64,000 nucleotides of DNA from Deltaproteobacteria bacterium (GTDB lineage Bacteria > Desulfobacterota > Binatia > Binatales > Binataceae). Positions 43,091 to 51,497 of the stretch are shown piece after piece. The notes beneath the pieces were generated by a model. That model saw only the letters and a program-made list of their open reading frames with translations. It was not told the origin of the DNA and made no database searches. The stretch is from NCBI GenBank assembly GCA_021831785.1, contig JAKBMB010000011.1, positions 255,491 through 319,490 on the forward strand, given 5' to 3'. Every line of letters begins with the position of its first letter. Within the stretch, counting starts at the first letter, position 1. The translations under genes were made by a program, and so were the position numbers.

Positions 43091-44467
43091 TTAGGGCGCC
43101 GGCGAGGAGGACTTGAAGCGCAGCACAAGCTCCCGTTCGAGCAAGCGCGTGTGTATGCGGCCCTCGTTCCATTCCGACGAATGCATAACCCACAGGAGCA
43201 GCTCTCGGGTGGTGCGCACTCCCTCGACGCGCAGTTCGCTCAGCGCGCGCTGCATCCTGGCAGTCGCGCGCGCCCGGTCGCTATCCCAGACAATCACTTT
43301 GCACAACAACGGATCGTAGTGCATCGTCACGGTGCAGCCCGCGGCGATGCCACTGTCAACTCGAATGCCCGGGCCGTCGGGAAGAGTTAGCGCTGAGATT
43401 TGCCCGGTCGACGGCATAAAGTTCTTGAGCGGGTCTTCCGAGCAGATGCGGCACTCGATAGCATGGCCGCGGCGCTCGATCTCCGGCTCGGTAAAGCTGA
43501 GCGGCAGGCCGGCCGCAATCCGCAGTTGTTCGCGGACCAGGTCGATGCCGGTGACCATTTCGGTGACGGGGTGCTCGACCTGGATGCGCGTGTTCATCTC
43601 AAGAAAGTAAAATTGCCTGTTCTCGGCGTCGAGGAGAAATTCCACCGTGCCCGCGTTGCGATAACCGATCGCCTTAGCGACGCGCAGCGCCGCCGCGGCC
43701 ATGTCGCGCCGCAGCCGCTCGTCCACGGCGCTGGAGGGGCTTTCTTCAACCAGCTTCTGGTAGCGCCTTTGCAAGGAGCATTCGCGCTCGCCGAGCGCGA
43801 CGACTGAGCCGTGATGGTCTGCAACTATTTGAATCTCGACGTGGCGTGCGTCGGGCAAATAGCGTTCCACATAAACGGCGGCGTGGCCAAACGCCTGATG
43901 CCCCAACCGAGAGGCGAGCGAATAGGCGCGCGCCAGCGCGGCCGGGTCGGATGCGATTGTGGTGCCGATGCCGCCGCCGCCGGCCACAGGCTTCACCATT
44001 AGCGGAAATCCCAGCCGATCAGCGGCTTGTGTGACGGCCTCCGCGCTGTCCAACGACCCGGCCGCCGGCAGCAAGGGGACCTCCATCCGCTCGGCGACTC
44101 GGCGAGCTTCCAGCTTGTCGCCCATCAGTCTTATGTGCTCGCTGGTGGGACCGACGAACGTGAGACCGGCCTCTTCTATTCGCCGCGCAGCAGCAGCGTT
44201 CTCCGCAAAAAAGCCGTACCCCGGGTGGATGGCGTCTGCCCCGCTGTCGGCCGCAGCGGCCAGGATGCGATCTAGATTAAGGTAGCTCTCAGCCGGCTTG
44301 GCGGGGCCGATTTCGCGGGTCTCGCCGGCGAACCGCGCGTGGGCGGCCTCGCGGTCAGCCTCGGAGAGGACCGCGACAGTGGCAATTCCAAGCTCGCGGC
44401 AGGCGCGCATCACGCGCAAGGCAATCTCGCCGCGATTGGCAACCAGCACTTTGCGCAGCGCCGTCAC
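43091..44467 (-). CDS. accC: acetyl-CoA/acyl-CoA carboxylase biotin carboxylase
   Basis: A 458-residue ATP-grasp biotin carboxylase. It starts VLVANRGEIALRVMRACREL, has the bicarbonate/ATP features PGYGFFAENAAAARRIEEAG, KPVAGGGGIGTTIASD (glycine-rich loop), GERECSLQRRYQKLVEESPS, and FLEMNTRIQVEHPVTEMVTG. The family carboxylates biotin on a carrier protein, encoded just upstream. Five bases separate the two genes. In several bacteria a biotin carboxylase/carrier pair is linked to 5-oxoprolinase (Pxp) genes, as in this locus, so it may not be the essential AccC. The start is GTG. Confidence 0.92.
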   Translation of the reverse strand: MTALRKVLVANRGEIALRVMRACRELGIATVAVLSEADREAAHARFAGETREIGPAKPAESYLNLDRILAAAADSGADAIHPGYGFFAENAAAARRIEEAGLTFVGPTSEHIRLMGDKLEARRVAERMEVPLLPAAGSLDSAEAVTQAADRLGFPLMVKPVAGGGGIGTTIASDPAALARAYSLASRLGHQAFGHAAVYVERYLPDARHVEIQIVADHHGSVVALGERECSLQRRYQKLVEESPSSAVDERLRRDMAAAALRVAKAIGYRNAGTVEFLLDAENRQFYFLEMNTRIQVEHPVTEMVTGIDLVREQLRIAAGLPLSFTEPEIERRGHAIECRICSEDPLKNFMPSTGQISALTLPDGPGIRVDSGIAAGCTVTMHYDPLLCKVIVWDSDRARATARMQRALSELRVEGVRTTRELLLWVMHSSEWNEGRIHTRLLERELVLRFKSSSPAP

Positions 44468-44471
44468 CCTT

Positions 44472-44699
44472 CTACCCCGGCAAAAGGCGAATCATCACCG
44501 CGCCCATCTCGACTTCCTGGCCCTCGCTAACGAGAATTTCCTGGACCGTCCCCGCTAGCTCGGCTTCCACCGGGAACTCGGTCTTCATCGCTTGCAGCAC
44601 GACCACCGGGTCGCCTGCCGCAACGCTGGCGCCCACCGCGACCGGCAAGCTCCCGACCACGCCCGCCACCGGAGCGACGATTTCAACGCTGTCCGCCAT
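44472..44699 (-). CDS. biotin carboxyl carrier-like protein
   Basis: A 75-residue single biotinyl/lipoyl domain. The lysine for biotinylation is in VLQAMKTEFPVEAEL (AMKTE, a biotinyl-type motif of A/V-M-K-M/T), with a second hairpin GTVQEILVSEGQEVEMGAVM. It has no N-terminal AccB extension, so it is a minimal carrier. A GAGGTAAT ribosome site precedes the ATG. It lies between accC and pxpA, in the order reported for Pxp-linked carriers. Its partner carboxyltransferase could be the PxpB/PxpC-like proteins or another enzyme; biotin synthase 9 kb away would supply the cofactor. Confidence 0.85.
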   Translation of the reverse strand: MADSVEIVAPVAGVVGSLPVAVGASVAAGDPVVVLQAMKTEFPVEAELAGTVQEILVSEGQEVEMGAVMIRLLPG

Positions 44700-44719
44700 C
44701 GATTACCTCGCGCGTGAAG

Positions 44720-45481
44720 TTAGAGTAAATGGCTTAGGCTTACCGGCTCGATCCCTGCCCGCGTAAGGCCTTCCCTGACCGCCCGGGCGATCGCGGGTGC
44801 ATTCGGCGCGTCCCCGTGGACGCAGACGCTGCGCGCCGCCAGCGGCAGCGAGCCTCCGTCGCGAACGGGCACTTTGCCCTCGCGCGCGAGCATCAGGGCC
44901 CGCTCGGCCACCTGGCTCGGGTCGCGCGGCTTTTTGGCGCGCTCCAAGATAAGCTCGCCGCGCGCGTCGTAGTCGAGGTCGATGTACCCTTCCATCACGA
45001 ACGGCACCCCCATGCTCTCAGCCGCTTGCGCCACGCGTCGGCCGGTCAACAGCAGAATCAGGTCGCCGCCCAGCTCTTTGATCGCCCCAACCACCGCCTC
45101 GGCGTACTCGTCGCTGTCGGAGCACATCACGTACATGGCGCCGTGCGGTTTGACGTGTTCAATCCGCGTGCCCGCGCCCTTCGCGAAACCCATCAGCGCG
45201 CCGACCTGGTAAATCACGTAGTCCTTGAGCTCCTGCGGCAGGATCGCCATGCGTCTTCGTCCGAAGCCCATCAGGTCGGGCAGCGCCACATGGGCACCCA
45301 CGCCAACACCGTGCTGCTTGGCGAGCTTGACCGTGGCGCGCATCACATGGGGATCGCCGCCATGGTAGCCGCAAGCTATGTTGGCCGAGGTCAGATACGG
45401 CATCAGTTCGGGGTCATTGCCCAGCGTCCACCTGCCGAAGCTTTCTCCCATATCAGCGTTGATATCCATCCTGATTGTCAT
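44720..45481 (-). CDS. pxpA: 5-oxoprolinase subunit A (LamB/YcsF family)
   Basis: A 253-residue LamB/YcsF protein starting MDINADMGESFGRW after a four-residue lead. Family hallmarks include SANIACGYHGGDPHVMRATV (metal-binding histidines), HGVGVGAHVALPDLMGFGRR, KPHGAMYVMC and FVMEGYIDLDYDARGEL. PxpA is one of three subunits of the ATP-dependent prokaryotic 5-oxoprolinase, opening pyroglutamate to glutamate. A GGGAG ribosome site precedes the ATG, which nearly touches the pxpC stop. Members also occur in lactam hydrolases, so the substrate may be another lactam. Confidence 0.92.
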   Translation of the reverse strand: MTIRMDINADMGESFGRWTLGNDPELMPYLTSANIACGYHGGDPHVMRATVKLAKQHGVGVGAHVALPDLMGFGRRRMAILPQELKDYVIYQVGALMGFAKGAGTRIEHVKPHGAMYVMCSDSDEYAEAVVGAIKELGGDLILLLTGRRVAQAAESMGVPFVMEGYIDLDYDARGELILERAKKPRDPSQVAERALMLAREGKVPVRDGGSLPLAARSVCVHGDAPNAPAIARAVREGLTRAGIEPVSLSHLL

Positions 45482-45483
45482 GG

Positions 45484-46470
45484 CTAATACTCCCTTTCGA
45501 TGCTTCGTTCCGAAACGCTCGCGTCCAGACGGCGAGCCAGGCTGATTGCCTCCTCGATGGTGACCTCCTTAAAGCGCACCAAGTCGCGGCCCGGCACGAG
45601 TTGGCCGGCCTTCCAGGTCGACGCGTGAACCAGCGTGGCGTTGCAGATGAAGCCGCCCAGGCTTGGGCCATCCGCAACCAAGATGATCGGCTGATCGCCG
45701 CAAATGTTCACCGTCCAAACCGCGTAGCCGTTGTCCAGAATATTAGATGGGTGGCCTCCGGCGACTCCGCCGGTCGCGCGCGCCCACTGCCACTTGTGAG
45801 ACTCCAGGCGAATGCCCATGCGGTTTGAATTGCGGTCGACCTTCCACGCTTTACTAAAGAAAAGGTCCATGTCCTCGGCGGTCAGGTAGTCGGGGTCGGC
45901 TTGGGGACCCCGCATCACTTCGATCTCCCATTCGGCTGCGTAGCTCGGGATGAGCTCTTTGCGCAGGCGGCGGCCGGCGAGCTTGTTGCCCGCGGAAGCG
46001 GGATTGAGCGGTACCCGGTCTGCTTTTTTCAATCCCCGGCCTTGAAAGCCGCCAAACCCGCCTACGGTGAACGTGGCGCGGCTGCCCATGTACTCGGGCA
46101 CGTCGAAACCGCCGCTGACGGCCAGGTACGAGCGAAAACCGCCGGCGGCCTTAACCATGCCCAAGGCGAGCAAGTCACCGGGTTTGACCTCGAAGCTTTG
46201 CCACATCGGCACAGACGACCCGTTCAACGTCGGCTGCATCGCCGCGCCGGTTACCGACACGACCCGCCGTTCGTTGAAGCGCGCCTTAAGGCCGCCCAAC
46301 GTAACCTCGAGCGCACATGTGCCCGGCGCGTTGCCCGCCAACAGGTTGGCGATGCGGAAGGCGAAATGGTCCATCGGACCCGCCGGGTAAGTGCCGAGGT
46401 TCAGATAACCGACGCGCCCTGGATACTCCTGCACCGTGGTTTGGATGCCGCCCTCGATTACCTCAAGCAT
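45484..46470 (-). CDS. pxpC: 5-oxoprolinase subunit C (biotin-dependent carboxyltransferase-like)
   Basis: A 328-residue PxpC/KipA-type protein, homologous to the C-terminal part of urea amidolyase. It starts MLEVIEGGIQTTVQEYPGR, the ordinary beginning of this family (VxxPGxxTTVQD), followed by GYLNLGTYPAGPMDHFAFRI, YLAVSGGFDVPEYMGSRATF and HPSNILDNGYAVWTVNICGD. With PxpB it binds the lactam substrate and ATP. The gene order is the reverse of that seen in many bacteria (C before A here), but the neighbours are all present. The coding end lies two bases before pxpA. Confidence 0.92.
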   Translation of the reverse strand: MLEVIEGGIQTTVQEYPGRVGYLNLGTYPAGPMDHFAFRIANLLAGNAPGTCALEVTLGGLKARFNERRVVSVTGAAMQPTLNGSSVPMWQSFEVKPGDLLALGMVKAAGGFRSYLAVSGGFDVPEYMGSRATFTVGGFGGFQGRGLKKADRVPLNPASAGNKLAGRRLRKELIPSYAAEWEIEVMRGPQADPDYLTAEDMDLFFSKAWKVDRNSNRMGIRLESHKWQWARATGGVAGGHPSNILDNGYAVWTVNICGDQPIILVADGPSLGGFICNATLVHASTWKAGQLVPGRDLVRFKEVTIEEAISLARRLDASVSERSIEREY

Positions 46471-46578
46471 GGCTCTTTTTCTCCGTCTACCAGTTTCACG
46501 CGCTTGCGAACGTCCAGCTCCAAGCGCGATGCGCGGCCTCAGCCGCGCCCGGTGCTCATGCGACCGCGCTTGCGCCGC

Positions 46579-47565
46579 TTACGGGACCGGCACGTGTTTG
46601 GTCGCCTCGGACTGCCTTTTCTGAAAGGCCGCAACCTCGTCCTTTATCAAATCGAGAAATTCCAAGTACGATCTGACGTTGAGCGCCTCGTACGCCACGA
46701 TCTTGTACCGGTAAGTCCCGTCGTAAACCCGCGCGCGGATGTCCTCCAGTTCCTCGTCGCTCACCGCTACCCACTCGACGCGGTCTGCGGCTTTGAGCAA
46801 GATGGGATTCTCCTTAAAGGCCGGATTGCGCTGCTGCAAGTCGAAGATGGGGATGGTCCTGCCGAAAAGTTGGTAGCCGCCAGGAGAGGCCACAGGATAG
46901 ATCGCAACGCAGGGTCCGCCAACGCCGACCGCGCCTTCCGGGGTCCACGGGCGGGTCGGGTTGTACTTGGGCGTGACGATCGCATAGCGCGGGTCGAGGG
47001 GAAACATAAAGGGCAACCCGGGCCAGAAGCCGATGCACGCGTTCCACCATTGGGTAGCGCAAATGTACTCGATTACTTCGTTTTTGTCGCTGAGCCCGTT
47101 GTATTGGGCGATATATTCGATGTTGTGCCCGTTGACGATGTTCGGCGCGTCCTGGCGCGTGTATTTCACATAGCGTTGAATATCTGCCCTGGTGTGCCGG
47201 TCTTCGAAGGCAATAGGCAGCTGCACACGCCGGCTGTGGATGGTCAGGTTCGCAACCGACGGCAGACCGGCCTCAAGCTCCTTAAGCGTCTCGATCAGCC
47301 GCCTAGGCGAGAGCTCTAGGCTGTCGTAATGTACCAGCATGCTGCGCAAGGCCGGAACGGTCTCAATGAGCCCAGGAATGCGCACCTTTCCGATCGCGTC
47401 GTTGAGGCCGAAGATGCGGAAGTTCATGCGCAGGTCGAGCACTATGTCGCCGTACTCCAACAGGATGAACCTGTCGCCGGCGTACCGGTAGACCACCTCC
47501 GGGCGTTCGCCGCTTGCGGGCAGGCGGTCGATGATCGCTCGGCTCGTCGCGTTGGGCGTTACCAT
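46579..47565 (-). CDS. pxpB: 5-oxoprolinase subunit B (KipI/allophanate hydrolase subunit 1-like)
   Basis: A 328-residue PxpB/KipI-type protein, about 90 residues longer than classical KipI. A KipI domain is visible (VHYDSLELSPRRLIETLKEL, CIGFWPGLPFMFPLDPRYAI, VGVGGPCVAIYPVASPGGYQ, IPIFDLQQRNPAFKENPILL), with an unusual N-terminal stretch and a C-terminal AALNVRSYLEFLDLIKDEVA extension. A 108-bp gap separates it from pxpC. A GAGGTGAC ribosome site precedes the ATG. It completes the A, B, C set. The extra length might mark substrate divergence. Confidence 0.9.
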   Translation of the reverse strand: MVTPNATSRAIIDRLPASGERPEVVYRYAGDRFILLEYGDIVLDLRMNFRIFGLNDAIGKVRIPGLIETVPALRSMLVHYDSLELSPRRLIETLKELEAGLPSVANLTIHSRRVQLPIAFEDRHTRADIQRYVKYTRQDAPNIVNGHNIEYIAQYNGLSDKNEVIEYICATQWWNACIGFWPGLPFMFPLDPRYAIVTPKYNPTRPWTPEGAVGVGGPCVAIYPVASPGGYQLFGRTIPIFDLQQRNPAFKENPILLKAADRVEWVAVSDEELEDIRARVYDGTYRYKIVAYEALNVRSYLEFLDLIKDEVAAFQKRQSEATKHVPVP

Positions 47566-47595
47566 GAAGTCACCTCGATTGCTCGGCAGGCTTCC

Positions 47596-48603
47596 CTATC
47601 GACCGTGAATATATCGGTCGGCAACAATAGCGATGATCAGCAAAACTCCCGTTACCACCATCTGCACGTACGACGAAATACGGATCAGGTCCATCCCATT
47701 GCGCAGAAAGACCAAAAAGAACGCTCCTAAGACGGCGCCCAAAAGCGTGCCCTCGCCGCCACCAAGCGAGACGCCGCCCAGGACCGCAGCGGCGATTGAC
47801 TCAAGCGGCACCGTGGCGCCGAGATTCGGCTCGCCCGAGCCGACCCGCGCCGTGAGTATCACCCCGGCAACGCCGGTTAGCGCGCCGGCGAGCAGATAGG
47901 CCAAAAACAGCGAGCGTCTGACCGGAACGCCCGACAAATGGGCCGCTTCGGCGTTGCCGCCTACAGCGTACAAGTAGCGACCGAACCGGGTCCACGAAAG
48001 CAACAGGTACACCAGCAAAACGACAAAGCCCACCGCAATCCACGGCGCCGGCACGCCCATCAGAGTGCCGGTGGCCAGGGTATCGCTGAACTGAGGAGGA
48101 AAATTGAAGATCGGAACGCCCCCGGACACGACCAGCGCCGCGCCCGAAGCGATTGACATCATCGCCAGCGTGGCTATGAACGGCGAAACCGTGAAAATCG
48201 ACACCACAGCGCCGTTCACTGCGCCGATCAGCGTTGCCATCGCGACGCCGGCGGCCGCGGCCTTAGCAATGGCGGCGAAATCAGGCGCAACCGCGATTAA
48301 GACCGAACCGGTGACTATGCTGGTCAGGGCGATGGAGGAGCCGACCGAAAGATCGAAGCCGCCGGTAAGCAGCACGATCATCTGCGCAACCGACACGATG
48401 ATTAGGTAGACCGACTGGATGCCGACGGTGCGGATATTCTGCCAGGCCAAGAACCGCGGCTCGATCACGCCGAAAATGACCACCAACACTACCATCAAGA
48501 TCGGCAGAATGCCGACGCGGATCAGAACGCGATGGAATGCCTCCGCGCCGAATCCCACCGTCGCGCTGGCAGCCTCAAAGGGCACTGCTGTCTCTTCACG
48601 CAC
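47596..48603 (-). CDS. ribose-type ABC transporter permease
   Basis: A 335-residue RbsC/BPD_transp_2 permease with about eight to ten helices: VGILPILMVVLVVIFGVIEP, VYLIIVSVAQMIVLLTGGFDLSVGSSIAL (the family's loop motif), GAVNGAVVSIFTVSPFIATL and AAVLGGVSLGGGEGTLLGAV near the C-terminus. It forms the membrane channel of a periplasmic-binding-protein-dependent importer with the ATPase upstream, whose stop it overlaps. Usual substrates are ribose, autoinducer-2 and other sugars; the binding protein here suggests something else. The 31-bp gap to pxpB suggests one transcript with the lactamase genes. Confidence 0.9.
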   Translation of the reverse strand: MREETAVPFEAASATVGFGAEAFHRVLIRVGILPILMVVLVVIFGVIEPRFLAWQNIRTVGIQSVYLIIVSVAQMIVLLTGGFDLSVGSSIALTSIVTGSVLIAVAPDFAAIAKAAAAGVAMATLIGAVNGAVVSIFTVSPFIATLAMMSIASGAALVVSGGVPIFNFPPQFSDTLATGTLMGVPAPWIAVGFVVLLVYLLLSWTRFGRYLYAVGGNAEAAHLSGVPVRRSLFLAYLLAGALTGVAGVILTARVGSGEPNLGATVPLESIAAAVLGGVSLGGGEGTLLGAVLGAFFLVFLRNGMDLIRISSYVQMVVTGVLLIIAIVADRYIHGR

Positions 48604-50122
48604 CGACCGCGTTCTCCGTAGCCGGCATTTTTTCGCCGAAGTAGTGATGCAGCACGGCGGCCTCGGAAATCTGCGTGCCGCTCAGGAAACCGGCGGTGTG
48701 GCCGCGGCAAAGAATCAAGACACGATGACACAGGTTAAGGATCTCCGCCATATCCGACAAGACCGTTACTACGGCCGCGCCCTCTGCGGCGAGGTTGCGC
48801 ACGAAATGGTAGAGCTCAACCTTGGTGCCGACATCAACGCCCTGGGTAAGCTCGTCGAAAATGAAGACCTTGATCGAGCTCAAAAGCGCCTTGCTCACCA
48901 TTACCTTTTGCTGCGTGCCTCCAGACAAAACCGCGGTGCGTGTCAACAGGCTCGGCGTCCTGATGTGCAGCCGTTCGATCAGCGCGCGCGCTCGCGTGCG
49001 CTCTTCGGCTTTAGCGATAAATCCGGCGCGCGACAGCCGAGTCAGCGCGCAGATCGTCATGTTCTCCAGCACCGGCCGGCATAGCGCCAGCCCCTCCTTG
49101 CGGCGGTCGGCCGGCAGGTACATCAGGCCGCGCCCGATCATCGCGCGCGGGCTTAGGCGGCGTAGGTTAATCTCGGCCCTGTCGAACGTCACCGTGCCTT
49201 GCGCCCCCGGCTGCACGCCGAACAGCGCGCGCGCCAGCTCGGATTTGCCGCTTGCGTCCAGACCCGCCACACCGAGAATTTCGCCTTCGCGCACCTCGAA
49301 GCTCGTCTTTGCCAGCCGACCGGGTACCGACACCTCACGCGCGCGAAGGCAAATCCTGCTTCGCGGCGCGGACAAGGTGGGGAACACTTCGTCAAAGCTG
49401 CGGCCGGTCATGTAGGTGATAAGGCGCGCGCGGTCAACTTGGTCCGTCTCAAACATGCCCACGCGCCGTCCGTCGCGCAGGATCGTGACCCGATCGGCGA
49501 AGCGATAAAGCTCGTCGAAACGGTGGGTAATGTAGACGATGCCGACGCCGCGGCGCTTTAGATCGGCGCAAAGCTCGAACAGGTGCCTAGCGTCTTCGGA
49601 GGTCAGCGCTACCGTGGGTTCGTCCAAAATCAGCACACGCACCTCGTGCGTCGTGGCCTTGGCGATCTCCGCCAGATGGCGCTGCGGACGCGAAAGCTCG
49701 CCGACCATGGCGCTCGGCGAAACTCTGGCGCCGACTCGGGCTAACGCGCCAGCCGCCAACTCCAGCATCCGCTTTTTCTGCAGCATCCCGCCGCGCGTTA
49801 TCTCGCGGCCCAGGAACAGATTCTCCGCGACAGTTAGCTGCGCCACCAGCGAGAGTTCCTGGAACACGGCGCGAATCCCCAGTTGGGCGGCGTGCTGCGC
49901 GCTTTTGAGCGCCACCTCTCGCCCCTCGAGCATCACCCGCCCGCCGTCGGGCGGCAGCGAGCCGGCAAGAACCTTGACCAGCGTGGACTTTCCGGCTCCG
50001 TTCTCGCCCAACACGGCGTGAACCTCACCCGCGCAAAGCTCGAAATCAACGCGGTCGAGTGCCTGAACTCCAGGAAAGCGCTTGCTCAGCCCCTCCACGT
50101 CCAGAAGCGGCTTGCGGCTCAT
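48596..50122 (-). CDS. ribose-type ABC transporter ATPase, two NBDs
   Basis: A 508-residue tandem ABC ATPase of the RbsA/MglA type. The first NBD has GENGAGKSTLVK (Walker A), LSRPQRHLAEIAKA (degenerate signature) and LILDEPTVALT (Walker B). The second NBD has GLDASGKSELARAL (divergent Walker A, as in RbsA) and LSGGTQQKVMVSKALLSSIKVFIFDELTQGVDVG (signature and Walker B). It powers import through the following permease, whose GTG start overlaps its stop. An unusual feature is the replacement of the standard second-NBD glycines, but that is common in this group. Confidence 0.92.
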   Translation of the reverse strand: MSRKPLLDVEGLSKRFPGVQALDRVDFELCAGEVHAVLGENGAGKSTLVKVLAGSLPPDGGRVMLEGREVALKSAQHAAQLGIRAVFQELSLVAQLTVAENLFLGREITRGGMLQKKRMLELAAGALARVGARVSPSAMVGELSRPQRHLAEIAKATTHEVRVLILDEPTVALTSEDARHLFELCADLKRRGVGIVYITHRFDELYRFADRVTILRDGRRVGMFETDQVDRARLITYMTGRSFDEVFPTLSAPRSRICLRAREVSVPGRLAKTSFEVREGEILGVAGLDASGKSELARALFGVQPGAQGTVTFDRAEINLRRLSPRAMIGRGLMYLPADRRKEGLALCRPVLENMTICALTRLSRAGFIAKAEERTRARALIERLHIRTPSLLTRTAVLSGGTQQKVMVSKALLSSIKVFIFDELTQGVDVGTKVELYHFVRNLAAEGAAVVTVLSDMAEILNLCHRVLILCRGHTAGFLSGTQISEAAVLHHYFGEKMPATENAVGA

Positions 50123-50219
50123 CGGTCACTAACCCGTCTCGTTGACAACGCGCCCGCTCTTGCCGGCCCGCGTACGCCGTCCACGGAGCCAAGCTTTGCG
50201 CGCTGCGCCTTTGCCGGGC

Positions 50220-51374
50220 CTATCGGCCGGCCTTTACGCTAAATACCGGACGCCAGTCGGGCGCTCCGAACATCGCCTCGTACGAGAAGGTCCGGTAGTT
50301 GCTCGGCGTCACGACCTGGATCACCGGACCGCTGCGGAACGGAAAGTCCTTGCCCGGCACTTTCCCGTTCAATATCTCCACCATCATATCGACCGCCATT
50401 CGGCCTTGCAGAGCGGTAAAATCGGTCGGTGCCGCCGCCACCTTGCCTTTGGCGATATCTTGGTAAAGGGGCGGGGTTATATAGGTGGACACGACTTTGA
50501 CCTTGCCCACCCGACCTGCGGTTTCAAGGGCGCTCGGCGCGGCGTCGGAAGCCACGGCGTTGCCCACCAGATAGTCGAGCTGTGGGTAGGTGGCCAGCGC
50601 GTTTTCGATCAGTTGGAGCTGGACGTTCTTGCCCGTGTCACCCCATTTCACGTCCAGAATCTTAACCTTGCCTGGTGCGAGCTTCGAGCTTGCCGCCTTG
50701 AAGCCGTCCAAAGTATCCGGCGCCCATCCCGAACCGGCCGGGCCGGGTAAAAAAACGACGTTGACGGGCCTGGCGCTTTTGTTGGCCTGGCCGGAAACGT
50801 AGACGCCGGCCTTGTAGCCCATGTCGTAGAATGACACCAAGGCCTTGGCGCGAATTTGGGGCGCTTGGATATCGTTGATCACTTCGATTACGGGGATACC
50901 CCGGCCGACTACCCCGGCGACAAGCTGGTCCTCGCCGGAGTAGCTTATCGCGGCCAGCACGATGCCGTTCACTTTCTGGCTCGCCAGGTTCTCGACCTGG
51001 TTTATCTGCTGGGTGATCTCGGTATACCCTCCGGCCGCGACGAGCTGAATCCCCACGCCGAGCTTCCTGGCTTCATCGATAACGCCGTAGTCAACCGCCA
51101 GCCAGTAGGGGTCTTTCAGATGGGGAAACGAAACGCCGATGAGATACCCCTTGGCAGCCGCCGGAGTCTTCCAGGTCTCCGCCTTGGGGCCGACAAGACT
51201 CGCGGCCGGCTGGCCGGGCTTCTTGGTTTTGAGGTCGTAGGTTCCGTAATAGCTCAGTACGCTCCAGCCGCCCGCGGCGCGAGCGACAAGCGCAAAGGCA
51301 AGGGCGAGCGCGGCGGCGACGCCGGCGCCGAAGAGTCTGGTTAACCAACCGCTGCGGTTATGAGATGTTTTCAT
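50220..51374 (-). CDS. TorT-like periplasmic substrate-binding protein
   Basis: A 384-residue periplasmic-binding-protein-fold protein with a signal peptide (MKTSHNRSGWLTRL, a hydrophobic stretch, cleavage after LVARA). The mature part includes YLIGVSFPHLKDPYWLAVDY, AAGGYTEITQQINQVENLAS and IPVIEVINDIQAPQIRAKAL, closest to TorT, the TMAO sensor-binding protein, rather than to RbsB. No TorS sensor is adjacent; the neighbours are the RbsA- and RbsC-type ABC genes, so it is likely the importer's binding protein. GGGGACAG sits before ATG 51374; an upstream GTG frame is ignored because the signal peptide begins here. Confidence 0.85.
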   Translation of the reverse strand: MKTSHNRSGWLTRLFGAGVAAALALAFALVARAAGGWSVLSYYGTYDLKTKKPGQPAASLVGPKAETWKTPAAAKGYLIGVSFPHLKDPYWLAVDYGVIDEARKLGVGIQLVAAGGYTEITQQINQVENLASQKVNGIVLAAISYSGEDQLVAGVVGRGIPVIEVINDIQAPQIRAKALVSFYDMGYKAGVYVSGQANKSARPVNVVFLPGPAGSGWAPDTLDGFKAASSKLAPGKVKILDVKWGDTGKNVQLQLIENALATYPQLDYLVGNAVASDAAPSALETAGRVGKVKVVSTYITPPLYQDIAKGKVAAAPTDFTALQGRMAVDMMVEILNGKVPGKDFPFRSGPVIQVVTPSNYRTFSYEAMFGAPDWRPVFSVKAGR

Positions 51375-51497
51375 GTCGCTGTCCCCGAAAAATCCGACGC
51401 CCGGGTTTGCTCTCGCCGCGCGCCAAGGTAATTCCCCTAACATCCGAATGCCGGGTACGGTTGAGGGCGTATCAGTCCTTCAAAGCAACTGCGCCAA

